A DNA stretch of 64,000 nt from Physcomitrium patens (taxonomy: Eukaryota; Streptophyta; Bryopsida; Funariales; Funariaceae), in NCBI RefSeq assembly GCF_000002425.4, contig NC_037269.1, positions 449,599 through 513,598 of the forward strand. Direction: 5' to 3'. The first letter of the stretch is position 1. Each line of letters begins with the position of its first letter. This document shows positions 48,518 through 59,533 of this stretch, piece after piece. A program made the translations under genes and the position numbers. Below the pieces are notes generated by a model. It was not told the DNA's origin and searched no databases. It saw only the letters and a program-made list of their open reading frames with translations.

Positions 48518-49525
48518 ATGGCAGAACATGTTGAAATGAAGAGTGCAATGGCACAAATGCAAGAGCAATTGAGGGAGTTAATGCTTGCGATGCATCAACT
48601 CAATTTACCATGACAAGGAGCAACAAGATTGGCAGGAAGTGAAGATATAGAAATGGTTGGAGCTGCTTCAACATCTGCACCAAATCATGTCCTTTCTCCT
48701 ATGGTGGAATACCCTTCAAATGTTAGAGAACCAAGAATTGTCCTACCCGAGAAGTTTGATGGCACCAGATCCAAGTTTCGAGGATTTATCAATCAAGTGC
48801 AACTTGTGATTGAACTTCAACTCCAAAGCTATCCAACTCCAGGATCGCAAGTTAGATTCATTGGTATGCTTCTTTCAAGTTCAGCACTATCATGGTTTTC
48901 ATCTTTTCTTGAACAACGAGACCCAATATTGGATAATCTAGAGGCTTTTTTGGCGGAGTTTCGATCCATGTATAGAGAACATGATGCAATTTGTGTTGCA
49001 ACCAATAAGATCCGTATTTTACGATAAGGCAATCGATCAGTAACGTTATACACTTCACAATTTTGAAAACTTACAACTGATATCAAGTGGGATGATGCTG
49101 CACTTATTAGCCAATTTTTCTACGGATTATAATATGAGGTAAAAAAATTAATGCTCAACTTACCTGATCCTCAAACATTGAGTCAAGCAATTGACTTTGC
49201 TGTGAAGTGCGACAATCGCCTTTTTCAATTCCAATCTGAGAACCATATAAGTGGACCTCAATGTTACTATAATTCAATAGCAACACCAACACCTCTTCAA
49301 CACATACATTCGGAAGTAGAGGATATGCAAATTGATGCAGTACGTTTCAAACCTCTTACTGAGCAAGAAAAGACTCGTCGTCATCAAGAAGGATTATATT
49401 TATATTGTGGAGAATCAAAGCACATTGCTCAACATTGTCCAAAGAAACGACGCAATCACAAAATGAGGAGTATGGTTGTGAAAGAAGACAATATGTCGGA
49501 AAACAAGTTTGTCCAGCTACAATAG
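48518..49525 (+). pseudogene. F1 gag, copy C
   Basis: 335 codons from MAEHVEMKSAMAQ to the family stop TAG (FVQLQ end). The N-terminus is coiled-coil-like (QMQEQLRELMLAMHQL), followed by PEKFDGTRSKFRGFINQVQL, the gag core (FLEQRDPILDNLEAFLAEF, CDNRLFQFQ) and one CCHC knuckle at codons ~299-312 (YCGESKHIAQHC). In-frame stops lie at 48611 (TGA), 49025 (TAA), near 49064 (TGA) and near 49130 (TAA); most are explained by C-to-T changes at CAA or CGA. No frameshift. The end overlaps pol in the -1 frame. It would form the element's particle. Confidence 0.88.
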
Positions 49526-52500
49526 GGACCGTGCGGCTGGAACCTTGCACAACATCTAGTAAAGGTCCTATTCTCTCCTCAAAGCCCTCTCCTTGTTTTA
49601 CATTAAATGTTATTTTAGGACCTAAACATTACAAAGTCTCTGCCTTGTTAGATTCAGGAGCCTCAGCGTGTTTTTTAGATGAAGAATTTACTAAAAGACA
49701 TAGCATATCTTTAGTAAAGAAAACTAAACCTGTTCATGTAGAAGTCATAGATGGTCGTCCATTGTCTTCTGGAGGTATTACCCACAAAATCCTTCCTATA
49801 GAAGTAATAATCAATGGTCATAATAGTTTTGTAGTATTTAATATCATTAGATCTCCCTCTAATCCAGTCATTTTAGGTTTATCGTAGTTAGAAAAATATA
49901 ACCTTCAAATAGATTGGATTTCTCGAACTCTTACTTTCTCTAAAAGTATAACTAATAGTATAATTAATCAAGTAGAGAGTCATAAGTCCTGTTCAATTAA
50001 ATCCATATTTATAGGTGCAAAAGCTTTCTTGTATGCTACTATGAAAGAATCACCATATATTATTTATGCCACACCTGTTTCTACTGGTGAAAAGACTTCA
50101 AGTGGCATTCCAAGCCAATATCAAGAATTTCATGATGTATTTGAAAAAAAGAATGTGGATACACTCTCGAAACATCATCCCTATGATTGCTCAATTGACC
50201 TTCAAGAAGGAGCACAACCGCCATTCAGACCAATCTACAGTTTATCACAAAAAGAGTTGGCTGAACTCAAGGAATATATTGAAGAAAATCTAGCCAAGAA
50301 TTTCATACGCCATTCTAAATCTCCGGCAGGAGCTCCAATTCTATTTGTAAAGAAAAAAGATGGATCATTGCGGATGTGTGTTGATTATTGAGGACTCAAC
50401 AAGATTACCATCAAGAACACGTATCCACTACCTTTAATATCTGGACTTCTTGATCAACTGGATCAAGCTAAGATCTATACAAAAATAGATCTTCGAGGAG
50501 CATACAACCTAGTACGCATCAAAGAAGGAGATGAATGAAAGACTACGTTTTGAACTAGGTATGGACATTTTGAATACAACGTCATGCCTTTTGGACTTAC
50601 AAATGCACCAACAGCTTTTCAACATCTAATGAATGATGTTTTTCGAGAGTTTTGGGACGATTTTGTGGTATGTTATCTAGACGACATCTTGATCTATTCT
50701 AAGAATCTAGAAGAACATGAACTTCTTGTTCGTCGTGTGTTACAAAAAATAAGAGATGCAGGACTCTATGCCAAGATAGAAAAGTGTGTATTCCACACTA
50801 CTCAAGTCGATTTCTTAGATTACATCATTTCAAATGATGGACTTATGATAGATCCTAAAAAAGTTCAAACTATTATAGACTGGAAGATCCCAAAAATGAT
50901 AAGAGATGTCCAATGTTTTTTGAGATTTGTCAACTACTATCGGATCTTCATCAAAGATTTTTCTCGAGTTGCAGCTCCCTTTACACGTTTGACTTGTAAA
51001 GACAAACTCCAATGGAATCAAGAAGCGGAAGTTGCTTTTGAAACTTTGAAGACAACGTTTGTTTCTGCACCAATCTTGTATCGTGTTGATTTTTCCAAAG
51101 CATTCTTTATGGAAACAGATGCATCGGACTTTGCTCTGGGTGCGGTTTTATCACAAATGGGAACAGATGACAAACTTCATCCAGTAGCCTTTCATTCAAG
51201 AAAATTCTCAGCAGCAGAAATCAATTATGAGATCCACGACAAAGAACTTTTTGCAATTGTGGATTCTTTTCAAGAATGGCATCATTATCTAGAAGGCGCT
51301 TCTAGTCCAGTCACCATGTATATGGATCACAAGAACCTCAAATATTTTATATCAGCACGCGTATTAAATCATCGCCAAGCTCGTTGGAGCATGTCTTTAT
51401 GAAGATTCGAGTTCATCATCACTTATCGGCCAGAAAAACAACAAGGTTTGTCTGATGCCTTGTCTAGACTTTCTTATCTTGTACCAAAAGAAAGAAATGC
51501 AGCTTTTGAGCAACAAAGAACGGTTCTCTTCAAGCCACAACAATTTCATCTTCGAGCAATAAAATCAACATTGACTGTTGATTTAACTTTTCTTAAGCAA
51601 GTCCAGTTAAGTATGTCTTCAAACCCTCTTGTTCATCATATCAAGAATAATTCTTCTAAATCTCATGATCCCTCTAAATTTGAATTCAAGAACAACCTAC
51701 TCTATTTCGAAGGACGCTTATATATTCCAAAAGGAGAAGCACGTTTACGTGCTTTTCAAGCTTGTCATGACTTCCTAGTAGCAGGACATTTTAGATATAA
51801 TAAGACTTTGGAGCTGATATCTAGGGATTTTTGGTGGCCTCAAATGTGGAAGGCAGTTAAAGACTTTGTACAATCATGTGATGTTTGCTCAAGATTAAAA
51901 ACTCCTCGTCATCGATCTTTTGAACTTCTTCAGCCATTACCCATTCCAGAACAACCATGATCTTCTGTTTCTATGGACTTCATCACGGATCTTCCAATCT
52001 CAAGTTCTTATGACTCTATATTCGTGATAGTAGATCATTTTTCTAAGATGGCACCTTTTGTACCATGTACAAAATCTATCACAAGTGAAGAAACATCTAA
52101 GCTTTTTCTTGACAATATCTATCGCTATCATGGATTATCCAAGGATATTATATCAGATAGGAGAACTCAATTTGTATCAAGATTTTGGCAGACTCTTTTT
52201 AAGATTCTTAAAGTGGAGATAAAACTATCTTTGGCATTCCATCCTCAAACTGATGGACAAATGGAGCGTGTTAATCAAGTTTTGGAGCAATATTTAAGAT
52301 GTACCATTAATTACCAACAAGATGATTGGACAACTCTTTTGCCATTGGCAGAATTTGCTTATAATAACACGATACATTCTTCTAGAAAACAAACACTTTT
52401 TTTTGCTAATTATGATTATCATCCACGACTTGATACTTTTGACTTTTCAAAAGTTGATAATCCTACTACGAAAGATTTCGCAATTCATTTATCAGAGCTA

Positions 52501-53019
52501 CATGCAACGATGAAGGCGTAGTTAAAAGAGGCTCAAGAACAACAAAAGGTCAATGCGGATGTCTATCGAAAGGAACAACCATCATTCATCTTGGGTGATA
52601 AGGTATGGTTACTTCGTCACAATATCAAGACCACTCATTCTTGTGATAAGTTGGACTATCAAAGGCTGGGACCATTTTCTATTTCTACACAAATCAATCC
52701 AGTTGCATATCGTTTCCATCTATCAGAATCAATGAAAATCCATCCAGTATTCTACGTGTCTCTTCTTGAACCATAAAAGACAATGGACATACCAAGAAGA
52801 CGACAAGCTCTACCTCCTCCTATAAAAGTGGACAATAATGAAGAGTTTGAAGTAGAAGAAGTCATAGATTCAAGGCGGTGCCAAAATAAATTAGAATATC
52901 TTATCCATTGGCGCGGATATGATATTAGTGAATGCACATCGGAGCCAATAAAGAAACTTGTAAATGCAGCAAAGGCAGTGGAGGCTTTTCATCGATGACA
53001 TCCATCAAAATCAAGATGA
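49405..53019 (+). pseudogene. F1 pol, copy C (PR-RT-RH-IN-chromodomain)
   Basis: One continuous frame, broken only by stops. Protease: LLDSGASACF (about 49650). RT: 50200-50900 with MPFGLTNAPTAF and the catalytic YLDD (about 50671). RNase H: DASDFALGAVLSQM (51121), HDKELFAIV. Integrase zinc finger: CHDFLVAGHF ... CDVCSR (51765-51897); core with MDFITDLP, SDRRTQFVSRFW and HPQTDGQMERVNQ. Chromodomain: EFEVEEVIDSRR ... LIHWRGYDISECTSEP (52836-52960). Stops: 49885 TAG, about 50389 TGA, 50536 TGA, 51400 TGA, 51958 TGA, 52519 TAG, 52774 TAA, 52996 TGA. All but one fit C-to-T or G-to-A changes of Trp, Arg or Gln codons. Family stop TGA at 53017. Not functional. Confidence 0.92.
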
Positions 53020-53113
53020 AAACCTTCTTTATAAAAGAAAAAACATCTAGGGAAGATAACATTCTACTTTCAATTCTTGTTCGTAGCTTCTTTGTAGTGG
53101 TGATGCTTAGGAG

Positions 53114-53536
53114 ATGGAGAACCAACAGCCAGTAGATTCGACTCAAGAGCCTTCATTTATTGACCTGTCGGATGAGACATTACGATTGTCACAACCTTCA
53201 AGACGATGCAATCGAGATGAAGATCTTCAAGAACGATATGTTCTTCCTCGAATAGATAGCGAGATACAACGCGTTTGATATCACAATTTGGGAAGGGACT
53301 CCCGATGTTTGGTGATTGTGCTAGAGGTAGGAATAACTCCTGATGGTGTTTCAAATATTCTATTCGAAAGAAGTTACGAAGGCCTCAACAATGATCAAAT
53401 AACTGGGTGGTCTTCCCGCCCTGGTATGGGACACTACTGATGGTTGAGAGGCCCTATCAATCATCTTCGAAGAGAACAAAGATCAGAGTATGTGGCGAAT
53501 ACAATTTGTCGCATCATAGATTTCTTCAACATATGA
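53114..53536 (+). pseudogene. F1 ORF3, copy C (unknown accessory protein)
   Basis: 140 codons, 94 nt after pol and 41 nt before the 3' LTR, starting MENQQPVDSTQEPS. The N-terminal third is polar and acidic/basic (SQPSRRCNRDEDLQER). The C-terminal part has LGRDSRCLVIVLEVG, GLNNDQITGWSSRPGMGHY and RGPINHLRREQRSEYVAN. There are two in-frame stops (TGA after QRV, TGA after GHY). No signal peptide, no membrane segment and no envelope-like feature. Same start, stop and length as in copy E. I do not recognise the family. Confidence 0.7.
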
Positions 53537-53559
53537 TGGCCACTCCTTATAGAACTCTT

Positions 53560-53577
53560 TCCTTGAAAGGAGGATAA
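53560..53577 (+). other. F1 polypurine tract (copy C)
   Basis: GAAAGGAGGATAA lies directly before the 3' LTR (53578). Copy E has a purer version, AGAAGGGGGGGTAA on its minus strand, directly before its LTR at 58976-58990. This is the plus-strand primer for reverse transcription. Confidence 0.75.
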
Positions 53578-54138
53578 TGTCATGGACATAATCATGTAAG
53601 CTAGTAATTACATATACAAATAGGTAGAAGTAAGTAAAAATAGGTAAAAGTAGGTTAATTCTATAGTATTTAATATGGAAGCTTCCTAGAAGCTTAATGG
53701 ACGCTGCTTTGACTTCATAGGTGTCTTTAATTGACTTTTTGGATTAGAAACGTGGTCAACAAGTTGGCCATGTACCACATATGTTGTTAGCTTGAAGATC
53801 AAGCTAACTATGTGGCCCACACATAGAAGAACTTGCCTTGTAAGTCAAGGCATGTGTCCTACAAAGTCAACACATATTAGAGGTCCTATAGAACGTCGCC
53901 ACGTAGCCCCTAGTTAGATACTATATATAGAGACAAGAGTGAAGGCTTCTTCACTCTTATCAACTCTTTTCTTGCTTCTAGTCTAGTTTCAAGGGTCTCT
54001 AGTTTTCTTGTCTTTTGGCAATAGCCATTCTAGTTTCTCTTTCAATATATATACTTGTTTATATATATTTTGTTACCTCTCTTTGAGTGAAGGCTCACTT
54101 GTTTGAATTATTTTTTCATCGAGTTCTTGTCCTTGACA
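53578..54138 (+). repeat. F1 3' LTR of copy C
   Basis: 561 bp, partner of 47745-48305. The last bases TTGACA are followed by TATGGATCTT, which belongs to F2. Confidence 0.95.
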
Positions 54139-55834
54139 TATGGATCTTATTATTGAAGAGCCAAGTTAAAAAAAAAAGGTAGAAAAATATGGATGAAAGA
54201 TAAGAAGGTAGTAAAACTTTTAGTAGTAATGCTGCCCTTTTAGAAAAAATAGCTTCTACTTACTTTAAAGGACCAAAAATAAGGCAAAATAAGGTAGATT
54301 GGAAAAATAAATGATATAAACATCTTTAGGAAAAAGTTAAGAGTAAATTCTAGTAAAAATTACTTAAAAAAACTAGATGTTGATACCTAGAGAAGGTTGG
54401 TTATGAACTAGGATCAAAATCAGATCCTAAGGCACAAAACCGAGTCTCGACGACGACTTTGAGATTCTTTGGCAGATCGAAGAGTGGAATTTGATAGCAA
54501 ATTGAATAAGGTTTCTATAGGTATTAATTTTGGATGATTTGGAGTTGTAATGACTTTGTAAGAGCTTTGCAAAGTCAAGGTTTGTTTTGGATGACTTGGA
54601 TTATATGAAATAAAATAGGGTTTATATTTTGGGTGATTTCAAGAGTTTTGTAATAGATCTACGGAAGAAAAATTGTAGGTTTATGGTTATAGTTGTGTTT
54701 AATGTGTGTTGTAAATTTGAGCTCGATCTAATGGTTGAATTGAAGAATATTGAGGTTTAAGTGGATTAAGGTCTCAAAAAGTAGAATTTTAGGTCTAATG
54801 GGGGTTTTTTAGATTTCTTGCAATCTTCTTATTAGATTGAAGTGAAACTTACATGAAAAGATATTAGACTTGATTTTCTATGTGTATAAGAATTTTGAAA
54901 TCAATTAAACGATGCAAAAGAGAGATATTGGCTTTGGAAGATTGGCATCAAGATTGGAGAAGGAGGCCGGCCAATATCCAAGCACATTTTTGAAGTTATC
55001 GCCAATTTGGTAACTCTGATCCTTTTTAATTTTTTTGTACTTGTTTTTAACTTAATTTTTAAGAAGTATGAAAAATTTGAGTTAAGATCAACGGTTTATT
55101 TATTAGCTATTGAGGTTTAAATCTATTATAGGAATTACTAGGATTTGGTTTAGGATTTGATTAGAGTTTGGTTTAGGGTTTAGGATTTGGATTAGGGTTT
55201 GATTTAGGGTTTAGGATTTGGTTAGGATTTGGTTTAGGGTTTAGAAATTGTATTAGGATTTGATTAAGATTTGGTTAGGATTTGATTTAGGATTTGGTTG
55301 GAATTTGGTTTAAGATTTGTTTAGGGTTTGATTTAGGATTTGGTTTAGGAATTAGTTAGGGTTTTATTTAGGATTTGGATTAGGATTTGGTTAGGATTTG
55401 ATTTAAGGTTTAGGATTTGATTTAGGATTTGGTTAGGGTTTGGTTTAGGATTTGGTTGGGGTTTGATTTAAGATTTGTTTAGGATTTGATTTAGGGTTTA
55501 GGATTTTATTAAGATTTAAGATTCAATTTTTTTTGGCTTAAAGTTTGAATGAACTTCAATAGGATTTTAATTAGAATTAAATTAAGATTGAATTGAGATG
55601 TATTTGAGTGATATTTGTGATCTTTCTAATATTTCTTTAAGAATTCTTATTATTTGTTTGAAATTTCTTTGAGGTTTCTTTGAATTTGATTAAGCTGGCT
55701 TACCATTATTATGGTCTAATTAGAGTATTGTTAGTATTCTATTAGAATTAGGATTTTATTATTATAATTTCTATTCTTCCTTCCACAGCTAGGTGCTCGG
55801 AGCATTCTCAAGCAAGACTTCATGTATTACGACA
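54139..55834 (+). mobile_element. F2 LTR lacking its first ~40 bp
   Basis: It begins inside F2 (TATGGATCTTATTATTGAAGAG) and ends at the intact F2 terminus (GTATTACGACA). It carries the richest TTTAGGG/TTTAGGATT tract (55130-55510). Immediately followed, one base later, by an F1b LTR. Confidence 0.75.
55130..55510 (+). repeat. Telomere-like degenerate minisatellite in F2
   Basis: Repeated GGTTTAGGATTT, GGTTTAGGGTTTAGG and GATTTGGTTAGG units over ~380 bp. The same tract appears in other F2 copies (about 43330-43640; inverted at 41940-42120 and 46400-46590). It is not a true telomere array: most units are 6- or 12-mers with A for G. Confidence 0.8.
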
Positions 55835-55835
55835 A

Positions 55836-56370
55836 TGTTTACATCAATAATTACTTATATGATTAAGTAGAAGTAGGTTAATATAGCATAATTTCATAAA
55901 ATCTTCTAAAGTAGTTTTGTAGAAGCTTCATAGATATAGTTTTGACTTTAGATGTGTTTGAAGGTTAGAAACTTGGGCAAAAAGCTAACCATCTATTGGT
56001 ACCTTATGGAACAAGTTATCTCCATTTATCAACTTGTGGAACAAGCCAATTACGTGGTGCATACATAGATAACTTGCCTTGCAAGATAAAACATGTGGTT
56101 AGCAAAGTCAACACATGTTGGAGGTCCTATAGGATATCACGACGTAGCTCTTAGTTAGATAGTATATATGGACTCAAGAATGAAGCCTTCTTCACTCTTG
56201 CCAATACATTCCTAATTCTTAGTCTTATTTCAAGACTTTCTAATCTTCTTATTTTTAGCAATAGCCATTCTAGTTCAATAATATATCATTTTTGAGTGAC
56301 TTTTTAGTTCTTTTCAGTGACATCAGAGTGCATTGAGGGTTTTTTTTTTTTGAGATTCATATCCTTGACA
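55836..56370 (+). repeat. F1b LTR
   Basis: 535 bp, TGTTTACATC...CCTTGACA. It aligns with the F1 LTR in GTCAACACATGTTGGAGGTCC, TTAGTTAGATAGTATATAT, GCAATAGCCATTCTAG and the end. Followed by a leader as in F1. Confidence 0.8.
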
Positions 56371-56663
56371 GTTTAATAAGAGTGCTAACATATTATTTTT
56401 GTCTTGTTTTAGAAGTGAGTGAATTACTCCACTTTTATTGTTGTGTTTTGAAGGTTGTAGACTACCCACCTTTAAACAAAAAGTCTTGTTTTCTAATACT
56501 GATCTTTTCTTTAAAGAAAATGGATTATCCCTCTTTGTGGAATTTATTTTTAGATGTTGTGGATTATCCTCCTTTAATTTAATTTTTGAATTCGTTTGAC
56601 TTGTCTATGAGAGAAAAGATTATGGATGCTACTCTCAATGAAAGTGAGAATATATTTGTAACT

Positions 56664-57030
56664 ATGGCAGATCTTCATGAACTTATCAACACTCTAACAA
56701 TGGAAATGTCACATATTTCCAACGTGAATCATGGAAGCACTATGCCTACGCCTATGGAAGAAGTTCAAAGTCTGCGGTAAGAAGTTGTGTAGTTGAAAGA
56801 AGCAAGTAGATTAACATCACAACCAAATCCATGGAGTTTTGGTTCTACAAATATGACATGGACAAGGATTAGTATGCCTGAGAAGTTTGATGGAACAAGA
56901 TAAAAATTTCAAAGATTTTTGCAACAAGTCAAGCTTTATCTAAGGTTACATCTTTTCCAATATCTTGATGGATTTACCTAAGTCGGATCCATAGACACAC
57001 TACTATCAAGAAGTGTTCTTTCTTAGTTTG
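56664..57030 (+). pseudogene. F1b gag N-terminal fragment
   Basis: It starts MADLHELINTLTMEMSHISN, in the position of MAELVEMKSAMAQ in F1, and continues through stops to MPEKFDGTR (about 56876-56902) and QQVKLYLRL. It ends near 57030, where coding similarity stops and AT-rich DNA leads into the F3 repeat. No protease or RT follows, so the rest of this element was lost. Confidence 0.65.
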
Positions 57031-57139
57031 TACCTTTTATAGTATCTTTTTTGATAATTATTTATATTTTATTTTATTTTAGTTTCCTATATTTTTTATA
57101 GACTATATCAAATGCAAGAGTTGGGTTCTCTTTATTTTT

Positions 57140-58416
57140 ACAAATAATCCCAAATGGTCACCATATGTGAGTCCCACTAATGGATCTTTATTGGTGGATT
57201 GGTTAAAAATATAGTATTGAGTCATTTAATGAGATAAATATTAAGGTTAGAGAGTCTTTTTGACTATTTATATATTTATTAGAATTTAGAAGTATTTATA
57301 AGTATAAAAGTCATATTAAAAGAAAAGTTACAAAAATGGAATCTTAATAAGTCTTGGAGGCCATTATCTTAGTTGGTTTAGTATTTTCACTCATTATTGA
57401 GTATTAATGATTAATAATTGAGACCAATTTCTATATTGGCCTCATATCTACATGTATTACTTTAAAAAATCCTATCAAAAATTAGTTAATACATAAAAGA
57501 AACATAAAGAAAGAAAAAAAATAAATAAAACAAAACAAAACAAAACAAAACATGTCTTTTAAGTTATATATGTAGAAAATAGGATTTTTAGTGGATTTAA
57601 ATTTATTTTATTACTATAAAAGATTATAATAATAGAAAAATATATCATTATATGGATATTAGTATTATATAAGTATTATAAGATTTTTAGAATTTATTAA
57701 GAATTTATTTAAGATTTTTTACGAATTTTTAGAAAAAAATTTAAGACCTTGGTAAAATTAAATTTTACCACCTTGAGAGCCACTATGAAGAAATAAAGCA
57801 AGATTTGAAGACAATACAAGGTTTTTAGGCTATTTGGATATTTTTTAATACCATGGTGAAGTCAAAAATATAAAAAAAGTAATTTTAGTAGTAGAAAATA
57901 GAAGGACCAGCAGCTAGTATAGTCCTTATAGGAAGAGAGGTACATAATTCTTATATGGGTTGTGGCACCTTGGGTATAGGTAGGAAGATAAGACTAAGGC
58001 CTCAAGGCTTCTTTTGACAACCGATATATATTACTTGTGAGCCTTGGTGAGGCTCGAGCTCCTGATTTCTCAAGCAAGTTATCCTTGAGATAAAAATTAT
58101 TTACTTAACTTTTTATTATTTACATTCTATCTTTAATCTATCATAACTTACTCATAGTAACTTGAAATTACATGATTTTTATGTCATTGAAAAGTTGAAA
58201 AAATCTTCTATCTAAAAATTTATTTTTTATTTTTTATTTTTTATTTTTTTAGATAAAAATCTAGTGAACAGACTGTGACTAGTTTTGTAGTGTACAATTG
58301 CTTGATTGCACTTGTTTCACTTATTTTGATTTTTCTTCTTTTGTTATTGTTTATTGCTAATTCTACTTTATACCACCAATTACAAAAAACTTTTAATTGA
58401 GGCCATCTTATAATTT
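57140..58416 (+). repeat. F3 terminal repeat, copy 4 (target of F1 copy E)
   Basis: It matches copies 1-3, including GAGGCTCGAGCTCCTGATTTC at about 58051 and GGCCTCAAGGCTTC at 57998. It includes an (AAAAC)n run (57527-57551) and (TTTTTA)n (about 58222-58247). It is cut at CTTATAATTT by insertion of copy E; copy 1 shows the uncut sequence continuing. Confidence 0.65.
57527..57551. repeat. (AAAAC)n microsatellite
   Basis: Five AAAAC units in the F3 terminal repeat. Confidence 0.9.
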
Positions 58417-58975
58417 TGTCAAGGACATGAACTCGATGAAAAACAATTCAGATAAGCGAGCCTTCACTCAAAGAGAGGTAACAAAATATATATAAACAAG
58501 TATATATATTGAAATAGAAACTGGAATGGCTATTGCCAAAAGACAAGAAAACTAGAGACCCTTGAAACTAGACTAGAAGCAAGAAAGGAGTTGACAAGAG
58601 TGAAGAAGCCTTCACTCTTGTCTCTATATATACTATCTAATTAGGAGCTATGTGGCGACGTTCTATAGGACCTCCAATATGTGTTGACTTTGTAGGACAC
58701 ATGCCTTGACTTACAAGGCAAGTTTTTCTATGTGTGGGCCACATAGTTAGCTTGATCTTCAAGCTAACAACATGTGTGGCACATGGCCAACTTGTTGACC
58801 ACGTTTCTAATCCAAAAAGTCAATTAAAGACACCTATGAAGTCAAAGCAACGTCTAGGAAGTTTCTAGGAGCTTCTATATTAAATATTATAGAATTAACT
58901 TACTTTTATCTACTTTTACTTACTTCTACCTATTTCTATATGTAATTATTAGCTTACATGATTATGGCCGTGACA
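58417..58975 (-). repeat. F1 3' LTR of copy E
   Basis: 559 bp, TG...CA on the minus strand. The U3 hairpins are intact: TTGATC-centred 10-bp arms at about 58750-58772 and GCCTTG/CAAGGC near 58700. The polypurine tract lies directly at 58976-58990. Confidence 0.93.
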
Positions 58976-59016
58976 TTACCCCCCCTTCTAGAGACAAGTT
59001 CCACGAGGAGCGGTCA

Positions 59017-59439
59017 TCATATGTTGAGGAAATCTATGATGCGATGAATTGTATTCGCCACATACTCTGATCTTTGTTCTCTTCGAAGATGATTGATAGG
59101 ACCTCTCAACCATTGGTAGTGTCCCATACCAGGGCGAGAAGACCACCCAGTTATTTGATCATTGTTAAGGCCTTCGTAACTTCCTTCGAATAGAATATTC
59201 GGAACACCATCAGGAGTTGTTCCTACCTCTAACAAAATCACCAAACATCGAGAGTCCCTTCCCAAATCGTGATACCAAACGCATTGTATCTCACCATCTA
59301 TTCAAGGAAGAACATGTCGTTCTTGAAGATCTTCATCTCGATTGCGTCGTCTTGAAGGTTGTGACAATCGTAATGTCTCGTCCGGCAGGTCAGCAAACGA
59401 AGGTTCTTGAGTTGAATCCGCTGGTTGTTGGCTCTCCAT
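59017..59439 (-). pseudogene. F1 ORF3, copy E (unknown accessory protein)
   Basis: 140 codons from MESQQPADSTQE to DFLNI, 94 nt after the pol stop, with a single in-frame TGA where copy C has CGA (after VLP). Hydrophilic, about 16 kDa. The N-terminal ~45 residues are rich in charged and polar residues (SQPSRRRNRDEDLQER). The C-terminal ~80 residues look folded (CLVILLEVGTTPDG, ILFEGSYEGLNNDQITGW, HYQWLRGPINHLRREQ). No membrane span, signal peptide, zinc knuckle or protease motif. It lies in the position used by envelope-like or antisense genes in other plant gypsy elements, but it resembles neither. Function unknown. Expression would need splicing or reinitiation. Confidence 0.75.
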
Positions 59440-59533
59440 CTAATTAGCATCACAAATGCAAAGAAGTTACAAACAAGGATAGGAAATTGAATGTTATCTT
59501 GCCTCAATCTTGTCTCTTTTATAAGAGAGATTT

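Larger units (their letters stand above)
47745..54138 (+). mobile_element. F1 chromovirus copy C, full-length with two LTRs
   Basis: LTRs of 561 bp at 47745-48305 and 53578-54138 differ at about 34 positions (counted by eye, ~6%). Between them: leader, gag (48518-49525), pol in the -1 frame (to 53019) and ORF3 (53114-53536). Every gene keeps its frame; damage is by in-frame stops only. The flanks do not match as a clean 5-bp duplication: left is RNase H of copy B plus an extra 19-nt copy of the LTR start, right is F2 lacking its first ~40 bp. Confidence 0.92.

Noticed and set aside
53114-53536. ORF3 as an envelope gene
   Set aside because: No signal peptide, no hydrophobic membrane span, no cysteine pattern; too short and hydrophilic.
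55130-55510. Interstitial telomere from a chromosome fusion
   Set aside because: The tract recurs at the same place in several F2 copies in both orientations and is dominated by TTTAGGATT variants, so it belongs to the repeat.
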